DNA of 13,410 bases from positions 1 through 13,410 of the forward strand of contig JAKBTP010000085.1 in assembly GCA_021844355.1 (NCBI GenBank), in the 5' to 3' direction. Origin of the DNA: a bacterium (GTDB lineage Bacteria > Chloroflexota > Dormibacteria > Aeolococcales > Bog-877). A model generated the notes under the pieces. That model saw only the letters and a list, made by a program, of their open reading frames with translations. It made no database searches and had not been told where the DNA came from. Numbering within the stretch: position 1 is the first letter of the stretch; each line of letters opens with the position of its first letter. This document shows, piece after piece, positions 1 through 6,686 of this stretch. The translations under genes were made by a program, and so were the position numbers.

Positions 1-145
1 TAGGCGGAGAGGGCGAGCAGCCGGGAAGCGGAGAAGCGCACCGAGATCCGGGATGCCGGCTGGGCGACGCTCATGGGGGAAGGCTGGCGCGTGCGCCCCG
101 GTCTGTCAACCGCCCCCGGCGGCCCCCCTCCCGCCGCCGGGCCAC

Positions 146-763
146 GGCTACCAGGCGGCGGATGGCACCCGGCTGGTCTCCAACCCCGAGCGCCGACAGG
201 TGGACAGTGACCTCATGGGAAACGTCAGGAGCTGGCCAAGCTGCGCTCGGAGCTGGGCCAAGCGGTGTGGAGGAGCCCTGGGACTGCCAGCGCACCGCTC
301 ACGGCCTGGAGGTAGGCCAGCGGGGGCAAGGTGGGGCAGATGCGTGAGCTGGAGGCCGAGGTTGCGCCCGTCCTCGCCCGGGGCTCCGCCCCGCCCTCCC
401 CCTGGCCCTTGCAGGAGGTGGGCTGGCGCGAGGTGATGCCCCTGGAGCAGAAGGCGATCATCTACCGGATCTAGATGACCGCCTGCAATGCCGAGGAGTG
501 GCTCCTGGAGCGACTCGCTCCACACTGCCACGACGCGGACCACTTCCATATGCTGCTGCGCTCCTTCGCCGAGGTGCCTCGGGAGATCCACAGCACCGCC
601 CGAGGTGCCGTGGTCACCCCGGATCCCACGGACATCCCCACCTACCGGCGGGCCCTACAGGGTTTCTGCGCCGACCAGAGACAGCTCGGGGCCACCTTCC
701 CCGGGCATCGACCTGCCCGTCACCTACCAGGCCGCGCTGCACCATGCCGAGCGTGCTGCTTGA
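146..763 (+). pseudogene. Degraded transposase relic (C-terminal half)
   Basis: Three frames must be joined to read this protein. From 146 one frame reads through a segment containing SNPERRQVDSDLMG. Near 217-220 it shifts into a frame reading KRQELAKLRSELGQAV, a charged coiled-coil-like stretch. That frame has stops near 318 and at 472-474, then continues through CNAEEWLLERLAPH and RRALQGFCADQRQLGATFPG. Near 703-706 it shifts again to read GIDLPVTYQAALHHAERAA and stops at 763. The order (coiled coil, then an 'AE..L...LAPHY'-like stretch, then a tail like 'LC.ELN.T.T.YPGTDL.L.Y') is what I recall from the C-terminus of large DDE-type proteins annotated only as putative transposase. The DDE core is not in the window. 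Two or more frameshifts and two stops mean it cannot be functional. Family assignment is from memory and moderate. Nothing convincing is seen at 1-145. Confidence 0.55.
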
Positions 764-800
764 CCTTCCATGTTCAATGGTCTGGCGTGAGCCCGGACCC

Positions 801-822
801 ACCGGCTTGGGCCGGAGCCGGT
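801..822. other. Perfect 7-bp inverted repeat upstream of the MFS gene
   Basis: ACCGGCT (801-807) and AGCCGGT (816-822) can pair around an 8-nt loop. It lies between the transposase relic and the MFS permease gene, in a stretch (764-947) with no other gene. There is no T-tract, so it is not a classical intrinsic terminator. It could be a transcription barrier, a leftover of the mobile element, or chance in GC-rich DNA. Confidence 0.3.
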
Positions 823-947
823 GAGACAAGAACCCGTGAGGGAGCCCCAGGAGGAGGTGCCGCAGGAGTGCGTCTGCTGGAATCCACTCCCCGGCGACCG
901 TGGCACTCGGCGACCTGGCAGTCGCGGCGGCTGCTGACGGTGCAGCC

Positions 948-2189
948 ATGAACGCAAAGGTTGAGTCGGTCCGAGTGAGGGGCTCCTCCAGGGGGCGGTG
1001 GGTGGCGCTGGGACTGCTGGCGACCGCGATGGTGCTGGGCATGACCACCTGGTTCTCGGTGGCCGCGGTGGGGCCGCAGCTCCGGCTCGCATGGTCGCTC
1101 TCGACGCTGACCGCGAGCCTTCTTGACGTCGCCGTGCAAGTGGGCTTCGTGGCCGGGGCGTTGCTGATCGCCGCAGCCAACCTGCCCGACATCATGCCGC
1201 CCCGGACCCTCATACTCCTGGGCAGCTTCGGGGCGGCGCTGGCCAATGTGCTCCTGCTCACCTCTCCGTCGGTCGGTCTGGCCATCGCCTTGCGGCTCCT
1301 GACTGGGGCGTTTCTGGCCGGTGTCTACCCACCTGCCCTGAAGGCTATGCTGACCTGGTTCGAGGCGGGGCGCGGAACCGTGCTGGGGGTCATGGTGGGT
1401 GCGCTCACCCTGGGTTCCGCGGCGCCGCAGCTGGTGAATGCACTCGGTGGTGCCAACTGGCGCACGGTCATCGTCGTGACGTCGGCGCTCACCGTCGTTG
1501 GTGGGGTGGTCACCAGGTGCCTGGTCAAGGACGGCCCCTTCTCGTTCCCCCCGGCGGTGTTCGCTCCCAGGCAGGCGGCCGCGGTCTTGCGCAACCGCGC
1601 GGTGCGGCTCGCCTACCTCGGCTACTTCGGTCACATGTGGGAGCTGTACGCCATGTGGACCTGGATCTACGCCTTCAGCCGTGCCGAGCTGCACCTGGGA
1701 GGTGTTGAGCGCATGGCGACGATCGACTCCCTGGCGGCCTTCGCGATCGTCGGTAGCGGCGCCCTGGGCTGCCTGGCCGGAGGGATTCTCGGCGACCGAT
1801 GGGGCCGGACGCGGGTGACCCGACTGTCGATGGCGCTCTCGGGCAGCTGTTGCCTGGTCATCGGCCCGGCCGCCCACCTGGGGGCAGTGGTGTTGCTTGC
1901 GGTCGGGATCTTCTGGGGATTCTGGGTGGTCGCAGACTCGGCTCAGTTCACCACCATCGTGACCGAAACCTGCGACCAGGCCTACGTAGGCACGGCGGTG
2001 ACCCTGCAGATCGCGGTCGGTTTCACCCTGAGCGTGGTCACGATCTGGCTCATCCCCTTCGTCCAGGGCAAGACGGGCTGGACCTGGGCTTTCGCCATCC
2101 TGGCGCCCGGCCCGCTCCTGGGGGTGGCGGCCATGACCAGGCTCTTGCACTCACCGGAGGCCCGGCTGATAGCGGGCGGGCGCGGCTGA
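948..2189 (+). CDS. MFS transporter, about 12 transmembrane segments
   Basis: Predicted inner-membrane permease of the major facilitator superfamily, 413 residues from the ATG at 948. A short basic N-terminus is followed by a first membrane helix (WVALGLLATAMVLGMTTW) and repeated hydrophobic segments up to the C-terminus, about the size of a 12-helix MFS protein. The C-terminal half carries a clear motif-A loop, GGILGDRWGRTRVTRLS. The matching loop in the N-terminal half (LPDIMPPRTLILLG) is degenerate, as in several cyanate/nitrate-permease-like branches. Substrate is not predictable; solute uptake or drug efflux are both possible. A GTG at 900 would add 16 mostly Ala residues. Neither start has a good ribosome-binding site, and the ATG is preferred because it puts a normal short basic tail before helix 1. 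The gene is flanked by two transposase relics and has no close partner. Confidence 0.85.
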   Translation: MNAKVESVRVRGSSRGRWVALGLLATAMVLGMTTWFSVAAVGPQLRLAWSLSTLTASLLDVAVQVGFVAGALLIAAANLPDIMPPRTLILLGSFGAALANVLLLTSPSVGLAIALRLLTGAFLAGVYPPALKAMLTWFEAGRGTVLGVMVGALTLGSAAPQLVNALGGANWRTVIVVTSALTVVGGVVTRCLVKDGPFSFPPAVFAPRQAAAVLRNRAVRLAYLGYFGHMWELYAMWTWIYAFSRAELHLGGVERMATIDSLAAFAIVGSGALGCLAGGILGDRWGRTRVTRLSMALSGSCCLVIGPAAHLGAVVLLAVGIFWGFWVVADSAQFTTIVTETCDQAYVGTAVTLQIAVGFTLSVVTIWLIPFVQGKTGWTWAFAILAPGPLLGVAAMTRLLHSPEARLIAGGRG

Positions 2190-2309
2190 GCCGACCGGGG
2201 TGAGTTCGAGCCGCTGGGAGATGGCGCTGAAGCACGCCCTTGGCTCAGCAGGGTGCGCGCTGGAGGCGCGGCGGAAAAGCCGGGTGTGAAGTGGGTTTGG
2301 AGGTCGCAC

Positions 2310-2342
2310 GGGAGGGGTGCGCGCGGGGGGGGATGGGGCGGG
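2310..2342 (+). other. G-run cluster, potential G-quadruplex
   Basis: Five G-runs of 3, 4, 8, 4 and 3 are separated by loops A, TGCGCGC, AT and C, which fits a canonical four-tetrad-run G-quadruplex pattern on the plus strand. It is intergenic, between the permease stop and the transposase fragment. In a GC-rich genome such runs also occur by chance. Apart from this cluster, 2190-2360 holds nothing recognisable. Confidence 0.35.
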
Positions 2343-2360
2343 CCCGCATGAGCCGGAGGC

Positions 2361-2504
2361 CTGGCACACGTCTACGAGGATCCCACGCGGTACCTGGACT
2401 TCGGGGGAGAACGCACCTTCTACGGGCTCCTGTCCCGGAACCGGGACGAGCGGTTCTGGGACGAAAATTTCACGGAGCTGTACTGCCAGGGCCAGGGGCG
2501 GCCA
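2361..2504 (+). pseudogene. Transposase N-terminal fragment (DUF772 / IS1182-like)
   Basis: A 48-codon stretch reads HVYEDPTRYLDFGG, then TFYGLLSRNRDERFWDENF and ELYCQGQGRP. This pattern (short N-terminal helix, 'R.F.DEDF..LY' and 'GRP') is what I know from the N-terminal DUF772 domain of IS1182/IS5-type transposases. In intact proteins the GRP is followed by 'S.PP.LLA..LLLQ'; here homology stops at GRP. No start codon is evident, and an in-frame stop (2349-2351) lies just upstream. Only the first fraction of a roughly 450-residue transposase remains. The frame stays open into the downstream Fur gene, so an over-long Fur call would absorb this relic. Confidence 0.5.
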
Positions 2505-2527
2505 GGAGGGGACAAGGACCGCCTCTC

Positions 2528-2562
2528 GATAATGGATGGATTATATTGTAGAACTGAATCTA
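2528..2562 (+). promoter_or_regulatory. AT-rich patch before fur: candidate promoter/Fur operator
   Basis: This is the most AT-rich stretch seen in the window. It ends 29 nt before the Fur start codon. It contains a -10-like TATATT (2542-2547), but no matching -35 is visible. A weak dyad GATT (2539-2542) / AATC (2557-2560) is separated by 14 nt. In mycobacteria and streptomycetes, FurA/CatR-type repressors bind AT-rich DNA just upstream of their own gene and control the following catalase. Position and composition fit that role; the exact operator is inferred. Confidence 0.4.
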
Positions 2563-2591
2563 GGCCGCTTCGGGATGCGAGGAGGAAGGGC

Positions 2592-3140
2592 GTGAAACGC
2601 TCACGAGAGGCGTTCGTCGCGGCATTGCGGTCGGCCGGGCTGCGGGCGACCGCAACGCGCCTCGCCGTCCTCGCCGCGTTGCGGCGCCAGCCGCATGCCG
2701 GCACCGACACGGTCATCCGCCACGTCCGGACGGAGCTTGGGACCGTCTCCACCCAGGCCGTCTACAACGTGCTCGCCGCCCTGGTCGAGGTGGGCCTGGT
2801 GCGACGCATACAGCCCGCCGGCAGCGTCGCCCTCTACGAGCTTCGCGTCGGGGACAACCACCACCATGTCGTCTGCCGAAAATGCCGCGCGGTGGCCGAC
2901 GTCGACTGCGCGGCGATAACCCGTCCGTGCCTGACCCCTTCGGAGGCCTACGGCTATCTCCTCGACGAGGCCGAGGTGACCTACTGGGGGGTCTGCCCGG
3001 CCTGCCAGGCCGAGAGCGGCCTGATCCGTCCACCCGGGCCAGTCGACGAAGCCGCGATCCATAGGAACAACCCCATCGAAGGAGGACGAACATGGCCGAC
3101 ACCGTTGCCTCGACCCCCAGTCCGCGTCAGCCCATGTTGA
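2592..3140 (+). CDS. furA: Fur-family peroxide-responsive repressor (FurA/CatR type)
   Basis: Metal-dependent transcriptional repressor of 182 residues that probably senses peroxide by metal-catalysed oxidation. The N-terminal winged helix covers about residues 1-83, with TATRLAVLAAL and a recognition region around QAVYNVLAALVEVGLV. The dimerisation/metal domain has the GDNHHHVVCRKC motif (His90-92, Cys95, Cys98) and a second CxxC at Cys135/Cys138 in YWGVCPACQ; the two CxxC pairs form the structural zinc site. The GTG at 2592 is chosen because GGAGG lies at 2581-2585 with a 6-nt spacer. An in-frame ATG at 2532 has no such site and would read into the AT-rich patch. The tail after CPAC is about 44 residues, longer than I expect for FurA. 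Its last 16 codons overlap katG. Co-transcription with katG is nearly certain. FurA, CatR or PerR are alternative names within the same family. Confidence 0.88.
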   Translation: MKRSREAFVAALRSAGLRATATRLAVLAALRRQPHAGTDTVIRHVRTELGTVSTQAVYNVLAALVEVGLVRRIQPAGSVALYELRVGDNHHHVVCRKCRAVADVDCAAITRPCLTPSEAYGYLLDEAEVTYWGVCPACQAESGLIRPPGPVDEAAIHRNNPIEGGRTWPTPLPRPPVRVSPC

Positions 3141-5263
3141 ACCGGGACTGGTGGCCGAACCAGCTGGACCTGAGCGTTCTGCACCAGCACTCGCCCCTGT
3201 CCAACCCGTTGGGTGAGGCCGTCAACTACAAAGAGGAGTTCAAGTCCCTCGACCTCGAGGCGCTCAAGCGCGACATCCTCGAGGTGATGACGACCTCGCA
3301 GGACTGGTGGCCGGCCGACTATGGCCACTACGGGCCGCTCTTCATCCGGATGACGTGGCACGCGGCGGGCACCTACCGCATCGCCGACGGCCGGGGCGGC
3401 GGCGGCGCCGGGGCTCAGCGCTTTGCCCCGCTGAACAGCTGGCCCGACAACGCGAACCTTGACAAGGCGCGCCGGCTGCTGTGGCCGATCAAGAAGAAGT
3501 ACGGTCGGAAGCTCTCATGGGCCGATCTCATCATCTTCGCCGGCAACCTTGCCATGGAGTCGATGGGGTTCAAGACCTTCGGCTTTGGCTTCGGGCGACA
3601 GGACATCTGGGAACCCGACCAGATCGACTGGGGCTCCGAGGACACCTGGCTCGGAGACGAGCGCCACGGCGGCACCGGGGAGATGAAGGGACCGTACGGC
3701 GCTGATCACATGGGTCTCATCTACGTGAACCCGGAAGGGCCGGGCGGCACCCCTGACCCGCTGGCCTCAGCGGCGTACATCCGACAGACGTTCCTCCGCA
3801 TGGCCATGAACGACGAGGAGACAGTAGCGCTCATAGTCGGGGGCCACACTTTCGGCAAGACCCACGGCGCCGTCCCAGCCACCTACATCGGTCTGGAGCC
3901 CGAGGGCGCTCCCCTCGCGGAGCAGGGCCTCGGCTGGCGCAACACCTTTGGCGGCAGCAATGGCACCGACGCGTGGACCAGTGGGCTGGAGGGCACCTGG
4001 ACCAGCCAACCCACGAAGTGGGACAACGGGTTCCTCGACAACCTGTTCAACTACGACTGGGAGCTGACGACAAGCCCCGACGGCAAGAAGCAGTGGACTC
4101 CCAAGGATCACTCGGCCCAGGGCACCGTGCCCGACGCGCACGATCCGTCGAAGCGCCACGCGCCCATGATGCTCACGACGGACTTGGCGCTGAAGCTGGA
4201 CCCGATCTACGCGCCCATCGCCAAGCGCTTCCACGAGAATCCCGAACAGCTCGCAGAGGCGTTCGCGAAGGCGTGGTACAAGCTCATTCACCGCGACGTG
4301 GGGCCAGTCTCGCGGCTCTGGGGCCCGTGGGTGCCGAAGGCGCAGCTCTGGCAGGACCCCGTCCCCGCAGTCGATCACGAACTGATCGGCGAGGCGGACA
4401 TCTCCGCCCTCAAGGCCAGAATCCTCGCCTCGGAGCTGTCCATCTCCCAGCTGGCCTTCACCGCCTGGGCGTCGGCGGCCAGCTTCCGCGGCACCGACAA
4501 GCGTGGCGGGGCCAACGGGGCACGGATCCGCCTCGCACCGCAGAGGGACTGGGAGGTCAACGAGCCGACCAAACTGGTGACAGTGCTGCAGATCCTTGAG
4601 GAGATCCAGCAGGACTTCAACCGCTCACAGCCCGGGGGCGCGAGGGTCTCCCTCGCCGACACGATCGTCCTGGGCGGCTGCGCAGCGGTCGAGGAAGCGG
4701 CCAAGAGAGCCGGCCACGACGTCATGGTCCCCTTCGCGCCCGGCAGGACTGACGCCTCCCAGGAGCAGACCGACGTCGAGTCCTTCGCCGTGCTCGAACC
4801 GACCCACGACGGGTTCCGCAACTACCTCCGGGCCGGAGAGAAGCTTCCGCCGGAGCACCTGCTCATCGAGCGAGCCAACCTCTTGACGTTGACCGTCCCC
4901 GAAATGACGGTCCTCGTCGGCGGCATGCGGGCCCTGAACGCCAACTTCGGGCAATCCCAGCATGGCGTCTTCACCGACCGGCCTGAGACGCTCACCAACG
5001 CGTTCTTCGTGAACCTGCTCGACATGAGGACCGAATGGAAGGCATCCGCCTCATCCGAGAACGCGTACGAGGGTCGCGATCGCGCCACCGGCGAACTCAG
5101 GTGGACCGGCACCGCCGTCGACCTCGTCTTCGGCTCGAACTCCCAGCTCCGAGCCATCTCAGAGGTCTACGGGGCCGACGACGCTGGGGAGAAGTTCGTG
5201 CGTGACTTCGTGCAGGCGTGGGACAAGGTCATGAACCTCGACCGCTTCGATCTCGCCCGATGA
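3092..5263 (+). CDS. katG: Catalase-peroxidase KatG
   Basis: Bifunctional haem enzyme that dismutates hydrogen peroxide and also acts as a peroxidase; cytoplasmic, with two tandem peroxidase-like domains of which only the N-terminal one binds haem. It has 723 residues, full length for the family. The distal triad Arg86-Trp89-His90 sits in RMTWHAAGTYR, and the proximal haem ligand is His252 in GGHTFGKTHG. Trp89, Tyr211 (LIYVNPEGP) and Met237 (FLRMAMNDEE) align with the Met-Tyr-Trp crosslink that gives catalase activity. Trp303 and Ser297 correspond to M. tuberculosis Trp321 and Ser315 by my alignment. The C-terminal domain runs intact to the stop. The ATG at 3092 is preceded by GGAGG (3081-3085) with a 6-nt spacer, inside the 3' end of the Fur gene. 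Expected to be repressed by the Fur protein and induced by peroxide. Confidence 0.97.
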   Translation: MADTVASTPSPRQPMLNRDWWPNQLDLSVLHQHSPLSNPLGEAVNYKEEFKSLDLEALKRDILEVMTTSQDWWPADYGHYGPLFIRMTWHAAGTYRIADGRGGGGAGAQRFAPLNSWPDNANLDKARRLLWPIKKKYGRKLSWADLIIFAGNLAMESMGFKTFGFGFGRQDIWEPDQIDWGSEDTWLGDERHGGTGEMKGPYGADHMGLIYVNPEGPGGTPDPLASAAYIRQTFLRMAMNDEETVALIVGGHTFGKTHGAVPATYIGLEPEGAPLAEQGLGWRNTFGGSNGTDAWTSGLEGTWTSQPTKWDNGFLDNLFNYDWELTTSPDGKKQWTPKDHSAQGTVPDAHDPSKRHAPMMLTTDLALKLDPIYAPIAKRFHENPEQLAEAFAKAWYKLIHRDVGPVSRLWGPWVPKAQLWQDPVPAVDHELIGEADISALKARILASELSISQLAFTAWASAASFRGTDKRGGANGARIRLAPQRDWEVNEPTKLVTVLQILEEIQQDFNRSQPGGARVSLADTIVLGGCAAVEEAAKRAGHDVMVPFAPGRTDASQEQTDVESFAVLEPTHDGFRNYLRAGEKLPPEHLLIERANLLTLTVPEMTVLVGGMRALNANFGQSQHGVFTDRPETLTNAFFVNLLDMRTEWKASASSENAYEGRDRATGELRWTGTAVDLVFGSNSQLRAISEVYGADDAGEKFVRDFVQAWDKVMNLDRFDLAR

Positions 5264-5418
5264 CCGCGATGCGTTACCGGTTCACGCCGAACCGGTCGAG
5301 CCAGTGGCGTGAGGTACTGTCCGGCGAAGGGCTCGGCACCGACGAAATGGTCGACTTCGGTGGCAGCTCGCCCCCAAGTCCCCGCGCGTCGGGGCTGAGG
5401 AGCACGGCGTGTAGCTGA
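5260..5418 (+). CDS. Possible small ORF coupled to katG (52 residues), doubtful
   Basis: The ATG at 5260-5262 overlaps the katG stop (TGA 5261-5263) as ATGA, a typical translational-coupling arrangement. The product would be 52 residues, beginning MTAMRYRFTPNRSSQW and ending in a Ser/Pro-rich tail, with no family I recognise. Third codon positions are mostly G/C, but so are shadow frames in this genome. A perfect hairpin (5276-5296) lies inside it, which argues that this stretch may instead be the 3' end of the katG transcript. It could also be the remains of a longer gene. Low confidence. Confidence 0.25.
   Translation: MTAMRYRFTPNRSSQWREVLSGEGLGTDEMVDFGGSSPPSPRASGLRSTACS
5276..5296 (+). 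terminator. Hairpin 13 nt after the katG stop
   Basis: ACCGGTTC (5276-5283) and GAACCGGT (5289-5296) form a perfect 8-bp stem with a 5-nt loop. It is placed where the furA-katG transcript should end. No T-run follows, so it would be a tail-less terminator or an mRNA-stabilising 3' stem of the kind often proposed in high-GC bacteria. The symmetric sequence could also be a protein-binding site. Confidence 0.35.
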
Positions 5419-5950
5419 GCGACCTGGACGTTGGCCGGACGGGTGCAGGCATAGGTCCTTCAGGCTCGCGGGACGTGCGCCAGGACAGCTCGCTTCAGAG
5501 TCACCGACCCCCACCCCGATCACCTCTCGGTGGCCGCGCTCATGCACTGCGGTTACGTTTTTCGGCCGCCTGGTCGTAGGCCGAAGGCGAACGCCCTGCA
5601 TCGACTCCGCTCGCGTCTCGAACGGTCGGAGCGGCTGCTCCGAACCGCGCTAGGCCAAAGTCACCGATTGTTGGGGACGACCCGCGCCAACGCGCACGAG
5701 AATGACCAGGCGGCCGCTGTGGCGCCGCCATATGCAAGCCTGGCAACCAGCGGGTTTGCTTGATCAGAGGCGAGGGTGCGCGACAGCTAACGCTGCCACC
5801 TCCAGAGCCCGGTCGGCGCTGGGGCCCTCCGCACCGGCCGCACGAGGTTCATCGGCGCGCCGATCTGTCGGCCGCCGCCACTCACTCCTGGCAGGACATC
5901 ACCCGAACTCTAGCCAGGCGTTTCGGACTGGCGCGTCAGCGGAGCCTGAC
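5419..5950. other. Gene-poor stretch, no supported gene
   Basis: Short frames on both strands are Arg/Ala/Pro-rich, lack ribosome-binding sites and match nothing I recognise. I looked for tRNA-like cloverleaf sequence, insertion-sequence ends and long direct repeats and saw none. The one structured element is the hairpin at 5623-5647. Codon bias is less regular than in neighbouring genes, so this may be decayed coding sequence or long spacer. Confidence 0.5.
5623..5647. repeat. Imperfect 10-bp inverted repeat in the gene-poor stretch
   Basis: CGGTCGGAGC (5623-5632) pairs with GCTCCG (5637-5642) and ACCG (5644-5647) around a 4-nt GGCT loop, with one bulged A at 5643. No T-tract follows. It could serve as a bidirectional transcription stop between katG and the minus-strand gene that ends at 5951, or may be chance. 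Confidence 0.3.
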
Positions 5951-6583
5951 TCAGCGGAGCACCAGGAGGAGCCCGCTGCGGGGAAGCTCCCGGTAGGGGG
6001 TGCGGCTGCTCTCCAGACCCCCCAAGGCGGCGCTCTGGACGATGATCCCCAGATGGGCTTGGAGGAGGCGCAGGGCCAGGCCCGGCTGTTCCTCCTCCTC
6101 CGGGAAGCCCACGGTCGCTCCATCGTCGACGACCCCCAGGTCGGAACCCAGGTCAACGGCCAGGGCGTCGGCGGCATCCCAGAGTTCCGCCTCCGCCACC
6201 ATCCGGCTGAGCTCCTGCCAGGGAGGGAGCCGGAGGGTAACCTCGGCGCGCTCCTCGTGGGCTGGCGCGCAGACCTCGAGCCAGGCTGGGCAGCCCAACC
6301 AGATGAGGGGTTCGCCGTGGAGCTGAGGCAGCCCACTTCCGCCGCCGACGGCGTACCTCTCCCTTTCCGGATCGGCGGTGACCCGGGGGGGCGAGCCGAG
6401 CACGGCGCGGGCGCGGGCCCCGATCCACGGTCCGGGGGTCTTCAACACGCTCAGCGAGATGGTGGTCTCACCGGTGGTCGGGAGGCAGCAGGACCAGTGT
6501 GGTTCCGGTGCAGCCGATCCGGACGCAGCTGGTGCCACCAGCAGATCGTACGCGGCGCCGCGGGCCCACCCCGGACTCCCCAT
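5951..6583 (-). CDS. Hypothetical protein, divergent from hppD
   Basis: I do not recognise this 210-residue protein. Coding is supported by consistently G/C-rich third codon positions, ordinary amino-acid balance (Trp, Tyr, Ile and Cys are present, no Arg/Pro excess) and a clean stop at 5951-5953. The N-terminal part (about 11-55) looks beta-rich (AYDLLVAPAA, ETTISLSVLKTP) and contains a Cys-Cys pair at 32-33. A middle segment (92-118) reads PLIWLGCPAWLEVCAP, then LPPWQELSRMVAEAELWDAADALAV, probably helical. An acidic patch EEEE (162-165) and a hydrophobic helix LRLLQAHLGIIVQSAALGG follow. No signal peptide or clear membrane span. The ATG at 6583 is chosen because longer starts would run into the hppD gene; a GGGGG/GAGG-like purine run precedes it. 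Divergent placement suggests shared control with hppD, but function is unknown. Confidence 0.6.
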   Translation of the reverse strand: MGSPGWARGAAYDLLVAPAASGSAAPEPHWSCCLPTTGETTISLSVLKTPGPWIGARARAVLGSPPRVTADPERERYAVGGGSGLPQLHGEPLIWLGCPAWLEVCAPAHEERAEVTLRLPPWQELSRMVAEAELWDAADALAVDLGSDLGVVDDGATVGFPEEEEQPGLALRLLQAHLGIIVQSAALGGLESSRTPYRELPRSGLLLVLR

Positions 6584-6686
6584 CCTCAGGCCCCCGGAGT
6601 CTCCGCGGCCGCGGTACCCTTGGCAGGCGCCCGGCGGTTCCGCCACGCTGCGGACCTGGCCGCCGGTGGTTGCGGAGGCAGAAGTC
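6584..6686. promoter_or_regulatory. Divergent intergenic region, hypothetical gene / hppD
   Basis: These 103 nt separate two divergent start codons and should hold both promoters. A TTGGCA (about 6617-6622) on the plus strand resembles a -35 box for hppD, but no good -10 follows. The hppD ribosome-binding site GGAGG is at 6674-6678. No clear operator palindrome was seen. Confidence 0.3.

Noticed and set aside
774..2150. Long minus-strand frame antisense to the MFS gene
   Set aside because: It is rich in His, Gln, Arg and Gly with no domain signature, and mirrors a clear membrane protein on the other strand.
5419..5950. tRNA gene or integration site in the long spacer
   Set aside because: No acceptor stem, T-arm consensus or flanking direct repeats could be found.
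6378..6686. Upstream extension of hppD
   Set aside because: About 100 residues unlike any HPPD N-terminus, antisense to the hypothetical gene; GTG 6687 has a proper ribosome-binding site.
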